Below are positions 38,371 through 46,532 of a stretch of DNA of 64,000 nucleotides, piece after piece (within the stretch, counting starts at the first letter, position 1; each line of letters opens with the position of its first letter). The notes beneath the pieces were generated by a model. That model had not been told where the DNA came from, made no database searches, and saw nothing but the letters and a program-made list of their open reading frames with translations. The DNA comes from Acidobacteriota bacterium (GTDB lineage: Bacteria; Acidobacteriota; Terriglobia; Terriglobales; Acidobacteriaceae), in assembly GCA_003225075.1 (NCBI GenBank), contig QIAP01000046.1, positions 1 through 64,000 of the forward strand, in the 5' to 3' direction. The position numbers and the translations under genes are program-made.

Positions 38371-40218
38371 GTGACCGAATTCAAACTCCCTGAATTGGGA
38401 GAAAACATCGAACAGGGCGATCTTGTCCGCCTGTTGATCGCGCCCGGAGCGAACGTGACGGAGGGCCAATCCGTCATGGAACTCGAGACCGACAAGGCGG
38501 TGATTGAGGTGCCATCCTCGGTCAGCGGAACCGTCAAAGAAGTCCGCGTGAAGGAAGGCGACAAGCTAAAAGTTGGACAGGTAATCTTCACCGTCGAGAA
38601 CGGAACTGGCGCGAAGGCCCATGCTGCTTCACAGTCCAAGGCTGGTGAACCCAAAACTGCAGAGCCGAAGCCTGCAGAACCCAAAGCTTCAGACGAGAAG
38701 AATTCAGAAATAACCACACTGCACGCCTCATCTGAAACAGATGAGGCCGCGCCGTCTGAAGTGGTTACATCTGCAGCTTCGGTCGCCGACTGCGAAAAGA
38801 CCTCCGCGAGTGCGACCGCAATCCCCGGTCGGCGACGAGCCACCGACGTAGCTGGCGCTGGCATCTCGGAATTCAAGCTGCCGGAACTCGGCGAGAATAT
38901 CGAGCAGGGCGATCTGGTGCGTCTGATGATTTCGCCCGGCGTAATGGTTACCGAGGGCCAACCGATCATGGAGCTTGAAACTGACAAAGCTGTAGTCGAA
39001 GTCCCTTCGTCGGTCAGCGGACTGGTCAAAGAGGTAAAGGTCAAACAAGGAGAAACGGTCAAGGTCGGCCAGGTGATTTTCACGCTGGAAGGCAGCTCTG
39101 CGCCGGAGCCTGAGCGCCGACAGCAGCCGCACACCTCGCCCGTCGAGCACTTATCAGGTCAACAGGCGGCTCGACTGGCATTTCAAGCAGCGATTCACGC
39201 CGAAGGTAAGACCGAAGAGCAGGCTCTTCCTCGTGATAAGCCGGTTGCTGCGCCGCCGGTTTTTACCATGCCCGCCCAACTGGGCAAGGTCGCCGGTAGC
39301 GAGCATCGCGAACCGGTTCCAGCCGCACCTCATGTGCGGCGGCTGGCCCGCGAACTCGGTGTGGATATCCACGACGTCAAAGGCACCGGTCCCGGGGGCC
39401 GCATCAGTGAAGATGATGTGAAGGCCCACACCAAAGCGACTCTCGCGTCGGCCGTCACCGCGGCAACTCGTGCCGGACACTTTGTTGAGCCGGCGCTGCC
39501 GGATTTCGCCAAGTGGGGAAAGATCGAACGCGTCTCGATGCGCGGAATACGCCGCAAGACTGCCCAACATCTTGCGGAAGCTTGGAACACAATTCCGCAC
39601 GTCACCCAACACGACCGTGCGGATATCACGGAGCTTGAGCAGTTGCGTGCCCGCTTTGCGCCCAAGGCTGAAGAAGCGGGAGGCAAAATGACGGTTACCG
39701 CCATTGCACTCAAGGTCTGCGCATCCGCCCTGAAGATTTTCCCGCAATTCAATGCCTCGATTGATATGGGGAAGGAAGAGATCATTTACAAGCAGTACAT
39801 CAATATTGGCGTTGCCGTAGACACAGATCGCGGACTGCTTGTGCCAGTCATCCCGGAAGTGGACAAGAAGAACATCGTGGAACTCGCAGCCGAGCTCACG
39901 CAGCTCTCAAAAAAAGCTCGTGACAAGAAGCTTATGCCCGCAGAAATGGAAGGCGGCACATTTACCATCACGAACCTCGGCGGCATAGGGGGCACGGGAT
40001 TTTCGCCAATCGTGAATCATCCAGAAGTTGCAATCCTGGGCTTGTCGCGATCAAGCATGCAACCGGAGTGGATCAATGGCAAGTTTGAACCGCGGCTGGT
40101 ACTGCCGCTCTCGCTTTCGTACGATCATCGCCTCATTGATGGCGCTGACGCCGCCCGCTTCCTGCGCTGGATCGCGGAAGCGTTCGAACAACCTTTCCTT
40201 CTCTCTGTACAAGGTTAA
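38371..40218 (+). CDS. aceF: Pyruvate dehydrogenase E2, dihydrolipoamide acetyltransferase with two lipoyl domains
   Basis: This 615-residue E2 has two lipoyl domains (about 1-77 and 166-242). The lipoylated lysines K42 and K207 both lie in ELETDKAV. The linkers are rich in Ala, Pro and charged residues. An E3/E1-binding domain follows (about 319-353, PHVRRLARELGVDIHDVKGTGPGGRI), then the acetyltransferase core with the catalytic SYDHRLIDGADAARF near the end. The start is GTG 38371, with an AAAGG site upstream. The two lipoyl domains are nearly identical in their first 20 residues, pointing to an internal duplication; E. coli has three. Confidence 0.97.
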   Translation: MTEFKLPELGENIEQGDLVRLLIAPGANVTEGQSVMELETDKAVIEVPSSVSGTVKEVRVKEGDKLKVGQVIFTVENGTGAKAHAASQSKAGEPKTAEPKPAEPKASDEKNSEITTLHASSETDEAAPSEVVTSAASVADCEKTSASATAIPGRRRATDVAGAGISEFKLPELGENIEQGDLVRLMISPGVMVTEGQPIMELETDKAVVEVPSSVSGLVKEVKVKQGETVKVGQVIFTLEGSSAPEPERRQQPHTSPVEHLSGQQAARLAFQAAIHAEGKTEEQALPRDKPVAAPPVFTMPAQLGKVAGSEHREPVPAAPHVRRLARELGVDIHDVKGTGPGGRISEDDVKAHTKATLASAVTAATRAGHFVEPALPDFAKWGKIERVSMRGIRRKTAQHLAEAWNTIPHVTQHDRADITELEQLRARFAPKAEEAGGKMTVTAIALKVCASALKIFPQFNASIDMGKEEIIYKQYINIGVAVDTDRGLLVPVIPEVDKKNIVELAAELTQLSKKARDKKLMPAEMEGGTFTITNLGGIGGTGFSPIVNHPEVAILGLSRSSMQPEWINGKFEPRLVLPLSLSYDHRLIDGADAARFLRWIAEAFEQPFLLSVQG

Positions 40219-40227
40219 GAAAACATA

Positions 40228-41649
40228 ATGGCCGATACTTCGAACTTGCGCATCGCAGTCGCGGGCGGCGGGCCGGGAGGATACGCCGCCGCATTCCTCG
40301 CCGCCGACCTGGGTATGAAAGTCACGCTCATTGATCCCGAGGTGAACCCGGGCGGCGTCTGCCTCTATCGTGGATGCATTCCGTCAAAAGCCCTGCTTCA
40401 CGTTGCCAAACTGATTGAAGAATCGCATCAGGCAAAGGATTGGGGCATTGAATTCAGCAATCCGAAAATCGATCTTGGTCGCCTGCGTTCGTGGAAAGAG
40501 GGCGTCGTTAAAAAGCTTACTGGCGGTCTCGGTCAGCTTTCGAAACAGCGCTCTGTGCAATACATCCAGGGACGCGCCAGCTTTGAAAACTCCAACACAT
40601 TGAAAGTTGCGAAAACTAACGGCAATGAAACCCTGACTTTCGATCGCATCATCCTCGCTACAGGTTCACGTCCGGCTGTGATTCCAAGTTTAAAACTTGA
40701 TAGTGCACGAATGATGGATTCCACCGGCGCGCTTGACCTGCCGGATATTCCCAAGAGTCTTTTGGTAATTGGCGGTGGCTACATCGGACTGGAGCTTGGC
40801 TCGGTATACGCAACCCTGGGTACTCGAGTCACCGTGGTCGAAATGTTGCCGGGTTTGCTGCCAGGCGCGGATCGCGATCTGGTGCTTCCGCTGCACAAAC
40901 GCTTGGAAAAATTGTTCGAGACGATTCTGCTCAATACGACCGTGTCATCCTTGCGGGAAGAGAAGAGCGGAATTCGCGCCAGCTTCGAAGGCAAAGACGT
41001 TAAAGAGCGCGAGAAAGTTTTCGACAGAGTTCTGGTTTCAGTTGGCCGCAAACCCAATTCAGACATTGCCGGCTTGGAGAGAACGAAAGTTCAGCTAGGC
41101 CAGCGCGGTTTCGTCCGCGTGAACGAGCAGTTGCAGACCGACGATCCGTCCATTTACGCCATTGGCGACGTAGTTGGCGAACCCATGCTGGCGCACAAGG
41201 CTTCGCACGAGGGACGCACCGCAGTGGAGGCCATCGCGGCTCACAAAGTCGCATTTGAGCCGAATGCAATCCCCGCTGTCGTCTTTACTGATCCAGAAAT
41301 TGCCTGGGCTGGCCTCACCGAGACTAAAGCCAAAGAAGATGGTCGCGAGATCGCCGTCGCTAAATTTCCCTGGGGCGCATCGGGCCGTGCCATCACGCTC
41401 GACCGGCCAGAAGGCATGACCAAACTCATCGTGGACCCGAAAAGCGAGCGTGTCCTCGGCGTAGGGATCGTCGGAGTGGGCGCGGGAGAGTTAATTGCTG
41501 AAGGCGTTCTCGCCATCGAGATGTGCACGGTCGCGGCCGACCTGGCGCTCACGATTCATCCGCATCCCACGCTGTCAGAGACGCTGATGGAAGCTGCCGA
41601 AGTTTTTTACGGGCAGGCGACTGACATTTATCGGCCCAAGAAAAGTTAG
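40228..41649 (+). CDS. lpdA: Dihydrolipoyl dehydrogenase (E3)
   Basis: The flavoprotein (473 residues) reoxidises the lipoyl groups of E2 with NAD+. The N-terminal FAD site is [19 protein letters not shown]. The redox disulfide is C45-C50 ([17 protein letters not shown]), the NAD site is [12 protein letters not shown], and the C-terminal active His-Glu pair lies in [15 protein letters not shown]. It closes the pyruvate dehydrogenase operon 9 bp after aceF. It may also serve other 2-oxoacid complexes. Confidence 0.97.
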   Translation: MADTSNLRIAVAGGGPGGYAAAFLAADLGMKVTLIDPEVNPGGVCLYRGCIPSKALLHVAKLIEESHQAKDWGIEFSNPKIDLGRLRSWKEGVVKKLTGGLGQLSKQRSVQYIQGRASFENSNTLKVAKTNGNETLTFDRIILATGSRPAVIPSLKLDSARMMDSTGALDLPDIPKSLLVIGGGYIGLELGSVYATLGTRVTVVEMLPGLLPGADRDLVLPLHKRLEKLFETILLNTTVSSLREEKSGIRASFEGKDVKEREKVFDRVLVSVGRKPNSDIAGLERTKVQLGQRGFVRVNEQLQTDDPSIYAIGDVVGEPMLAHKASHEGRTAVEAIAAHKVAFEPNAIPAVVFTDPEIAWAGLTETKAKEDGREIAVAKFPWGASGRAITLDRPEGMTKLIVDPKSERVLGVGIVGVGAGELIAEGVLAIEMCTVAADLALTIHPHPTLSETLMEAAEVFYGQATDIYRPKKS

Positions 41650-41764
41650 TCACGCCATGAGTGAAGGCCCAAATTAAATTTCAGCGCCTTTCCGAAAACG
41701 TCTAACTATCTTCTTTGCCGCGTAATATCTTATAGCTATAGACGATTCGTGTAATTTCTAGATA

Positions 41765-41780
41765 TGTTCCACGTGGAACA
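41765..41780. promoter_or_regulatory. parS-like ParB-binding palindrome
   Basis: TGTTCCACGTGGAACA is a perfect 16-bp inverted repeat in the gap between lpdA and the next gene. It is the parS sequence form used by chromosomal ParABS systems (the common form TGTTTCACGTGAAACA differs by one symmetrical base pair). Such sites cluster near the replication origin. No parA or parB lies in the window. I found no second copy here. Confidence 0.75.
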
Positions 41781-41803
41781 CTTCTCCGATTTGTAAACAA
41801 GAC

Positions 41804-42400
41804 CTACGACTCCCGCCAGCGCTTCGACCACCATCGCAGGATCAAATGCGTGGGGCAATAAACAGCGAGCGGCACCGCGATCAGATAGCACAGCAGATAG
41901 ACCGGACCAGAAACGACATGTTGTTCGCGATAAAAAAGTCCGCGCACCCAGTTGACATTGTGCTCTGGACGCCAGAAGTAGTTGATTGGCGCGACGATCC
42001 AAGTGGTCAGTGTCTGATACTTCCAGCCCCGTTCGTCATAGCCCAAACGACGGATGGCCCAAAGCAGCAGCGGCGGCGTCACCACATGGAACAGGCTCAG
42101 CAACCGGATGAACAGCGGCACGGCTGGATCAAACATGAATTCCGTGCCGCCGATGAAGTGCTTTCCGAACAGGAGCGCAGGCAAGAGATCAAGCGTGAAC
42201 AGGGTCTGAAAGAGCAGCAGTCCAGTTGCCTGCCAGGAGAAGAGGAGCGCGCTCTCCGTCCACAGCGCGATTGCGATGAAGAAATTTCCCAGGTCGCAGA
42301 AGTAAAGGAAGTTCTGCGCGCCATATTGTTTCCAGTAAAACGGTGCCCAGGCCACCACCCAGAGGGTCCAACCCAGCTTGAGCCAAAGCGGCAGGCGCAT
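41804..42400 (-). CDS. Polytopic membrane protein of unknown function
   Basis: The 198-residue protein is strongly hydrophobic, with about five or six membrane helices: LWLKLGWTLWVVAWAPFYW, LGNFFIAIALWTESALLFSWQA, LFIRLLSLFHVVTPPLLLWAI and VVSGPVYLLCYLIAVPLAVY among them. It has a conserved-looking aromatic NYFWRPEHNVNWVRGLFYREQ loop. I do not recognise an assigned activity. The start is the ATG at 42400, since the upstream TTG at 42424 would add only eight polar residues; neither has a clear ribosome site. It is divergent from the receiver-TonB gene. Confidence 0.65.
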   Translation of the reverse strand: MRLPLWLKLGWTLWVVAWAPFYWKQYGAQNFLYFCDLGNFFIAIALWTESALLFSWQATGLLLFQTLFTLDLLPALLFGKHFIGGTEFMFDPAVPLFIRLLSLFHVVTPPLLLWAIRRLGYDERGWKYQTLTTWIVAPINYFWRPEHNVNWVRGLFYREQHVVSGPVYLLCYLIAVPLAVYCPTHLILRWWSKRWRES

Positions 42401-42519
42401 GGCCGCAATTCTACTCGGGGACAAGGCTCATTTCGCGCGAGGCTAGGCTTCGGAAATCGTCTGTCCACTTACCAGGGTAACTTGTTGCTGATCACGTTAC
42501 TTTCGTAGCATCGGACAAT

Positions 42520-44235
42520 ATGGCTATTCGCGCGTTGGTGCTCAGCGGCGATGAGAAAGCTGTGCTCGCCGTGACTCAGATCCTCGATGAACTCGAGATC
42601 GCTTTCGAACACTCCACCGAGACGACTTTCGGGATTAAAAGGCTCGCGAACCAGCGCTTCGATCTGATTCTGATTGATTGCGACAATGAGCAAAACGCGA
42701 CTCTGATTTTCAATTGCATCCGCGGCTCGGCTCTTAACAAAGTCGTCATTGCGATTGCGATTGTGGACGGCAGAGGTGGCGTTCCCACCGCATTCCGTCT
42801 TGGGGCCAGCCTGGTGGTCACGAAGGCGGTGGCCCTCGAACAAGCTAGAAGCACGCTGCGAACCGCGTTGGGAATGTTGCGAAAAGAAACCAACGAGGTC
42901 CGTACAACTGTCACACCCGCGGTGACGGCAAATGCCGCGACATCTGATCGTGCTGAGGATCTCTTAACGGACCGATATGCGGTTCCGCAGCCGGCCCCCG
43001 ATGGAGATCACGAAAAACAGGCGGAGGCAACAATTTCTGATGGCTCTTCTCCGCAGTTGCCGGCGCCAAACTCTGGGTGCGACGTGGAGCCTGCGCTGCC
43101 GCCTGCTGCTGCAGTATCTGAGCGGCCCACAACAGCGGATACTCCGACTGTTGATACAGGCACGAAAGTCGTTCCATTCCAGGCAAGATCACAGAGAAAA
43201 GAAAGCGCGATGGCACGGGGGCAAGAGGCTGCGCCTCCCGCTCCGATTCCAATAAAACCTGCACTGTTGCAGTCCTTCGATTCAGTCGCTCCAGAAACGG
43301 GAAAAGGGAGCGCAAAGCGAGTTTCGGATGAGAACATGTCTCGGGCGCGCAAGAGTCCGGCTCGCGGAAATAGAGTGTTAGCGCTGACGGCCGTTTCAGC
43401 AGTTCTAGTCGGGGCCGCGATCTGGGTGGCGTGGACTACTCAACCAAAATTCCGAGAACTCTTGGCTTACGAGTACGTACAACTGAAACTGCAGATCGCG
43501 GGACTACGCCTGCAAGAGCTGTCACTTCCCTCTACGAAACAGATTCCTGCGCATCCTCTCCCGCAGGCAGCACCATCTGAATTGCCGCCATCGCAAACAG
43601 CGCAAGCTTCCTCAACGGAATTAACTCAACCTGGTGCGACTGATGCGACCGCGACGAATGTCGCCGCACCTAATGTCGCTGGACCTAATCTGGCTGCACC
43701 AGAGGAAGCTTCGGCGGCCGATTCCGGCCCAGCGCGCCTCAATCCGCCTCAACCTGTGAAGACGACCGATGAAGGAAGCGTTTCGAAGGCGAGCCACCCG
43801 GTTGTGAAAGATAGCGCGTTAACCGAAGGTGTGCGATCGTCGCCGTCTTCGTCGTCGCATAATCTGAAACACACCGTGGCAGCGGGCAAGTCTGCCGGGG
43901 GCACACTTCTGGCCACAAGTTCAACGCAGAAAGCAGCGACCAAGGCAGGCGAACCCCTGGTGCTTTCTGAAGATGTCGCCGACGATAGCGTTGTGCGCCG
44001 GGTGCGTCCGGTTTATCCGAAGCTTGCACGGCAGAAGAAAGCGCACGGGCCGGTGTTGTTGCGGGTCGTGGTCGACAAGGAAGGTAGAGTTGACACGGTT
44101 CAAGTCCTCGAAGGGTCTACTCTCTTAGCGCAATCGGCGGTGGATGCCGTGAAACAGTGGCGTTACCGACCCTACCTGCACCGTGGCGAAGCGGTGGTTT
44201 TCCAAACTAAGGTCAGCGTGCACTTTCTGCCCTAG
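42520..44235 (+). CDS. Receiver-like domain fused through one TM helix to a TonB C-terminal domain (copy 1)
   Basis: This 571-residue protein joins three parts that rarely meet. Residues about 1-120 resemble a CheY-type receiver, with an acidic D11 after the first strand, D53 at the end of the third (FDLILIDCDN) and K102 (SLVVTKAV); the usual Thr/Ser is not evident. A long Pro/Ala-rich linker contains one membrane helix at about 287-305 (VLALTAVSAVLVGAAIWVAW). The C-terminal 80 residues are a TonB domain (VRPVYPKLARQKKAHGPVLL...AVKQWRYRP). Topology should put the receiver in the cytoplasm and the TonB domain in the periplasm. I infer that a phospho-signal or partner could regulate energy transfer to outer-membrane receptors. 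No ExbB/ExbD is coded nearby. A paralogue follows directly. Confidence 0.8.
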   Translation: MAIRALVLSGDEKAVLAVTQILDELEIAFEHSTETTFGIKRLANQRFDLILIDCDNEQNATLIFNCIRGSALNKVVIAIAIVDGRGGVPTAFRLGASLVVTKAVALEQARSTLRTALGMLRKETNEVRTTVTPAVTANAATSDRAEDLLTDRYAVPQPAPDGDHEKQAEATISDGSSPQLPAPNSGCDVEPALPPAAAVSERPTTADTPTVDTGTKVVPFQARSQRKESAMARGQEAAPPAPIPIKPALLQSFDSVAPETGKGSAKRVSDENMSRARKSPARGNRVLALTAVSAVLVGAAIWVAWTTQPKFRELLAYEYVQLKLQIAGLRLQELSLPSTKQIPAHPLPQAAPSELPPSQTAQASSTELTQPGATDATATNVAAPNVAGPNLAAPEEASAADSGPARLNPPQPVKTTDEGSVSKASHPVVKDSALTEGVRSSPSSSSHNLKHTVAAGKSAGGTLLATSSTQKAATKAGEPLVLSEDVADDSVVRRVRPVYPKLARQKKAHGPVLLRVVVDKEGRVDTVQVLEGSTLLAQSAVDAVKQWRYRPYLHRGEAVVFQTKVSVHFLP

Positions 44236-44330
44236 GGAAGCGATTTCCGGGTCCTCCTTCTTCTATCTGTCTCAATTCGACATTACCTCCGTAACTTGCT
44301 GGCCCTGAGAAGGTTACCTAGGATTACCGC

Positions 44331-46142
44331 ATGGGTTACCAAGCGCTTCTGTTCTGTCCGGACGAGAAGATCGCGCGTGTGGTCACGCACGTTCTGAGCG
44401 ACCTGGAATTCAGCATCGAAACTGCGACTGAACCATTTGCCGCGGTCAAGAAGCTGATGGCGCAACATTTCGACGCCATCGTGGTTGACTGTGAGAACGA
44501 GCAGAATGCCACTCTGGTCTTCAAGAGCGCACGGAATTCAAGCTCCAACCAAGCATCGCTAGCGGTTGCAGTTGTAGAAGGGCAAGCCGGGGTGGCCAAG
44601 GCCTTCCGAATCGGCGCCAACCTGGTGTTGACCAAGCCAATCAACGTGGAACAGGCCAAGGGCACGCTGCGTGTGGCGCGTGGATTGTTGCGCAAAGGCT
44701 CAGAATCCGCCAAGTCTTCGCCGGCTGCAACAGCAGGTCCGCCGGTGCAATCTGCCCAAACCCAAGCTGCGCAAACCCAAGCTGCGAGGGCGGATTCGCT
44801 GCGCACGTCCCCTCAAGATTCGATGCTGCCAAAGGCAAAATTTCAGGTTCCAAAAACCGCGACGCCGGAAACTAATCCCGCGGGTGCTTCTACAAGCGGC
44901 TTCGAACTGGGGAAGAATTCAAGTTCCCAGGCGGCTGCAAGCGAAGCTGCCATGTCTGACTCGAATTCGAGTGCGGGACCTGCCTCCGCGCATCAATCAT
45001 CTGACAAGGAGCGCAACACCTCCAAGAACTTCCCGTGGCAACGGGCGTCCAAAGACAGCACTGGGCCGGTAGCGACTCCGGAAGCTTCGCCGGTGGAGCA
45101 ACCCTCGCGTCCATTCATGGCTTCGGCGTCTCACGGGCAAGCGGCAGCGACTGCTCCTGCCAGGGAAAAACCCACTAGTGTGACTGCCTCCGCAAGCGAA
45201 ATTCAGCGTCTGGCAAACACCGTCGTCTTCGAAAGCGGAGCACAAGTCCGTCCGCCCGCAGTTTTCGGGGCGAGCGCTCCTGCTCCATCGCTTTCAACAC
45301 GCCGCTCTGAGGACGCCGGAAAAGAATCGGGCGGGAGTAGCAAGATCTTACTAGCGCTCGTCGCCATTCTGGTGATGGCAGTCGCCGGCTATTTTGGGTG
45401 GACAGAAACCCACGGTAAAGCAGGGAAATCAGCGGCAGGTGTAAAGCAAGTAACGATACCGACCGTGCCCCAACCCAGCGCGGCACAAGACGCAGCTATT
45501 CCGCAGATCAAAGACCAGACCGGTAATGTGCCGGCGGAAAGCCAAGCCGGGCATAAAGGCGGAACAACCGCAACAAAGAGTGCGACCCCTGGCTCAAAAC
45601 CGAGCGCCGCAATAGCCAGCGGAAATAAACCTGACGCCAAGGCGGCATCTGCTGAGAGCGACGTAACTGTGACCAACATTGAGCCGATGGTAGTCACGAA
45701 TGATGTCAAGCGACACTCTCCGGCTGTCTCGCAAGCTCAGCCAGATGTGCCGGTGCCCAATGCTCTGAACATTGCAGGTGGATCGGGTGCGGACAAGGAA
45801 ATCTCCAACATCATGACGTCCACACCGGTGAGTGTCCCCAAGCCTGTCCCTCAGTCTATAAAAGTGTCACAAGGAGTCTCTCAAGGCCTGCTGATTAAGA
45901 AAGTGCAGCCCAGCTATCCAGCTCAGGCACTGGCTATGCGGATGCAAGGCGCGGTTCAACTGCAAGCGACGATCAACAAGGACGGCAGCGTCAGCAATCT
46001 GAAAGTACTAAGCGGCGAAGCCATCTTGTCCCGTGCAGCGATGGATGCGGTGCGCCAATGGAAATACAAACCCTATTTTCTCAATGGTGAACCGGTAGAG
46101 ATTCAGACCCAGATTGTAGTGAATTTCAAGCTTCCCAATTAG
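44331..46142 (+). CDS. Receiver-like domain fused through one TM helix to a TonB C-terminal domain (copy 2)
   Basis: The 603-residue paralogue has the same order: a receiver-like N-domain (D11, D53 in AIVVDCENEQNA, K102 in LVLTKPIN), a Ser/Ala/Pro-rich linker, one membrane helix at about 343-361 (KILLALVAILVMAVAGYFGW), a second linker, and a TonB domain. The TonB domain spans the last 80 residues (VQPSYPAQALAMRMQGAVQL...AVRQWKYKPYFLNGEP). The receiver parts of the two copies share stretches such as DC-NEQNATL-F, while the linkers have diverged. The regions upstream of both genes also share a GTAACTTG-TG element, so the duplication included the control region. The 95-bp gap suggests co-transcription or a separate promoter. 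Confidence 0.8.
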   Translation: MGYQALLFCPDEKIARVVTHVLSDLEFSIETATEPFAAVKKLMAQHFDAIVVDCENEQNATLVFKSARNSSSNQASLAVAVVEGQAGVAKAFRIGANLVLTKPINVEQAKGTLRVARGLLRKGSESAKSSPAATAGPPVQSAQTQAAQTQAARADSLRTSPQDSMLPKAKFQVPKTATPETNPAGASTSGFELGKNSSSQAAASEAAMSDSNSSAGPASAHQSSDKERNTSKNFPWQRASKDSTGPVATPEASPVEQPSRPFMASASHGQAAATAPAREKPTSVTASASEIQRLANTVVFESGAQVRPPAVFGASAPAPSLSTRRSEDAGKESGGSSKILLALVAILVMAVAGYFGWTETHGKAGKSAAGVKQVTIPTVPQPSAAQDAAIPQIKDQTGNVPAESQAGHKGGTTATKSATPGSKPSAAIASGNKPDAKAASAESDVTVTNIEPMVVTNDVKRHSPAVSQAQPDVPVPNALNIAGGSGADKEISNIMTSTPVSVPKPVPQSIKVSQGVSQGLLIKKVQPSYPAQALAMRMQGAVQLQATINKDGSVSNLKVLSGEAILSRAAMDAVRQWKYKPYFLNGEPVEIQTQIVVNFKLPN

Positions 46143-46166
46143 CGCAACCGAGCAAAAAACCTGAGG

Positions 46167-46201
46167 CGGCACGGAGATTGATTCCCCGCGCCGTTTTGTT
46201 T
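46167..46201 (+). terminator. Rho-independent terminator after the second receiver-TonB gene
   Basis: CGGCACGG pairs with CCGCGCCG (one A-C mismatch) across an 11-nt loop, and TTTTGTTT follows. It begins 24 bp after the stop codon. Confidence 0.65.
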
Positions 46202-46269
46202 CTAGCTGACTGCCTCAGCGCCCCAAGCGAGGCAAAGATCACTTTACCGGCCACCGTTTTTGCCGGCGA

Positions 46270-46494
46270 CTAGTGTTTTACCAGACCGGTTGACGGATCC
46301 AGGAACAGCTTGTCGGTGCGCTGCTAAAGTCGAACCTGTTCTTCAGGGATCCAGCGAGGTTATCGAACGAGTTGCTGCTCACGGTTCCAAGATTCCAGTT
46401 GTCCTCGATAAATTTCAGGATCGAAGTCTGGTCGGTCAAACTGCTATCTACGTGGTGTTCCCAGGCGCGAGGTACTGGGCGGGAGAATGCAACT
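46270..46494 (-). pseudogene. Decayed 3' end of a phosphoesterase (acid phosphatase/phospholipase C family)
   Basis: On the minus strand, translation of this gap gives family sequence in pieces. One frame reads SPAQYLAPGN (about 46,482-46,453). A second reads VDSSLTDQTSILKFIEDNWN and then NSFDNLAGSLKNRFDF (about 46,452-46,325). A third gives TDKLFLDPSTGLVKH ending at a TAG at 46270-46272. The order and wording match the C-terminus of alkaline-phosphatase-fold phosphoesterases (DQTS..KFIEDNW, then LFLDP). Two frame changes and the missing N-terminal 80% show it is dead. The remnant lies between two convergent genes: the kinase-like gene stops at 46533 just upstream of it. Confidence 0.75.
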
Positions 46495-46532
46495 TGAAAA
46501 CTGTTTCTTTAGTTGAGACGGAGCAGAAGATT

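Noticed and set aside
38367-39134. A 255-codon minus-strand frame with internal repeats
   Set aside because: The repeats are the mirror image of the two lipoyl domains of aceF on the other strand.
19732-41780. A functional link between the ParB-like domain of the flippase and the parS-like site
   Set aside because: The domain similarity is only a short loop, the protein is membrane-bound, and the sites are 20 kb apart; coincidence is more likely.
41736-42002. Short minus-strand frame covering the parS-like site
   Set aside because: It overlaps the membrane-protein gene in another frame and has no ribosome site. The palindrome is better read as non-coding.
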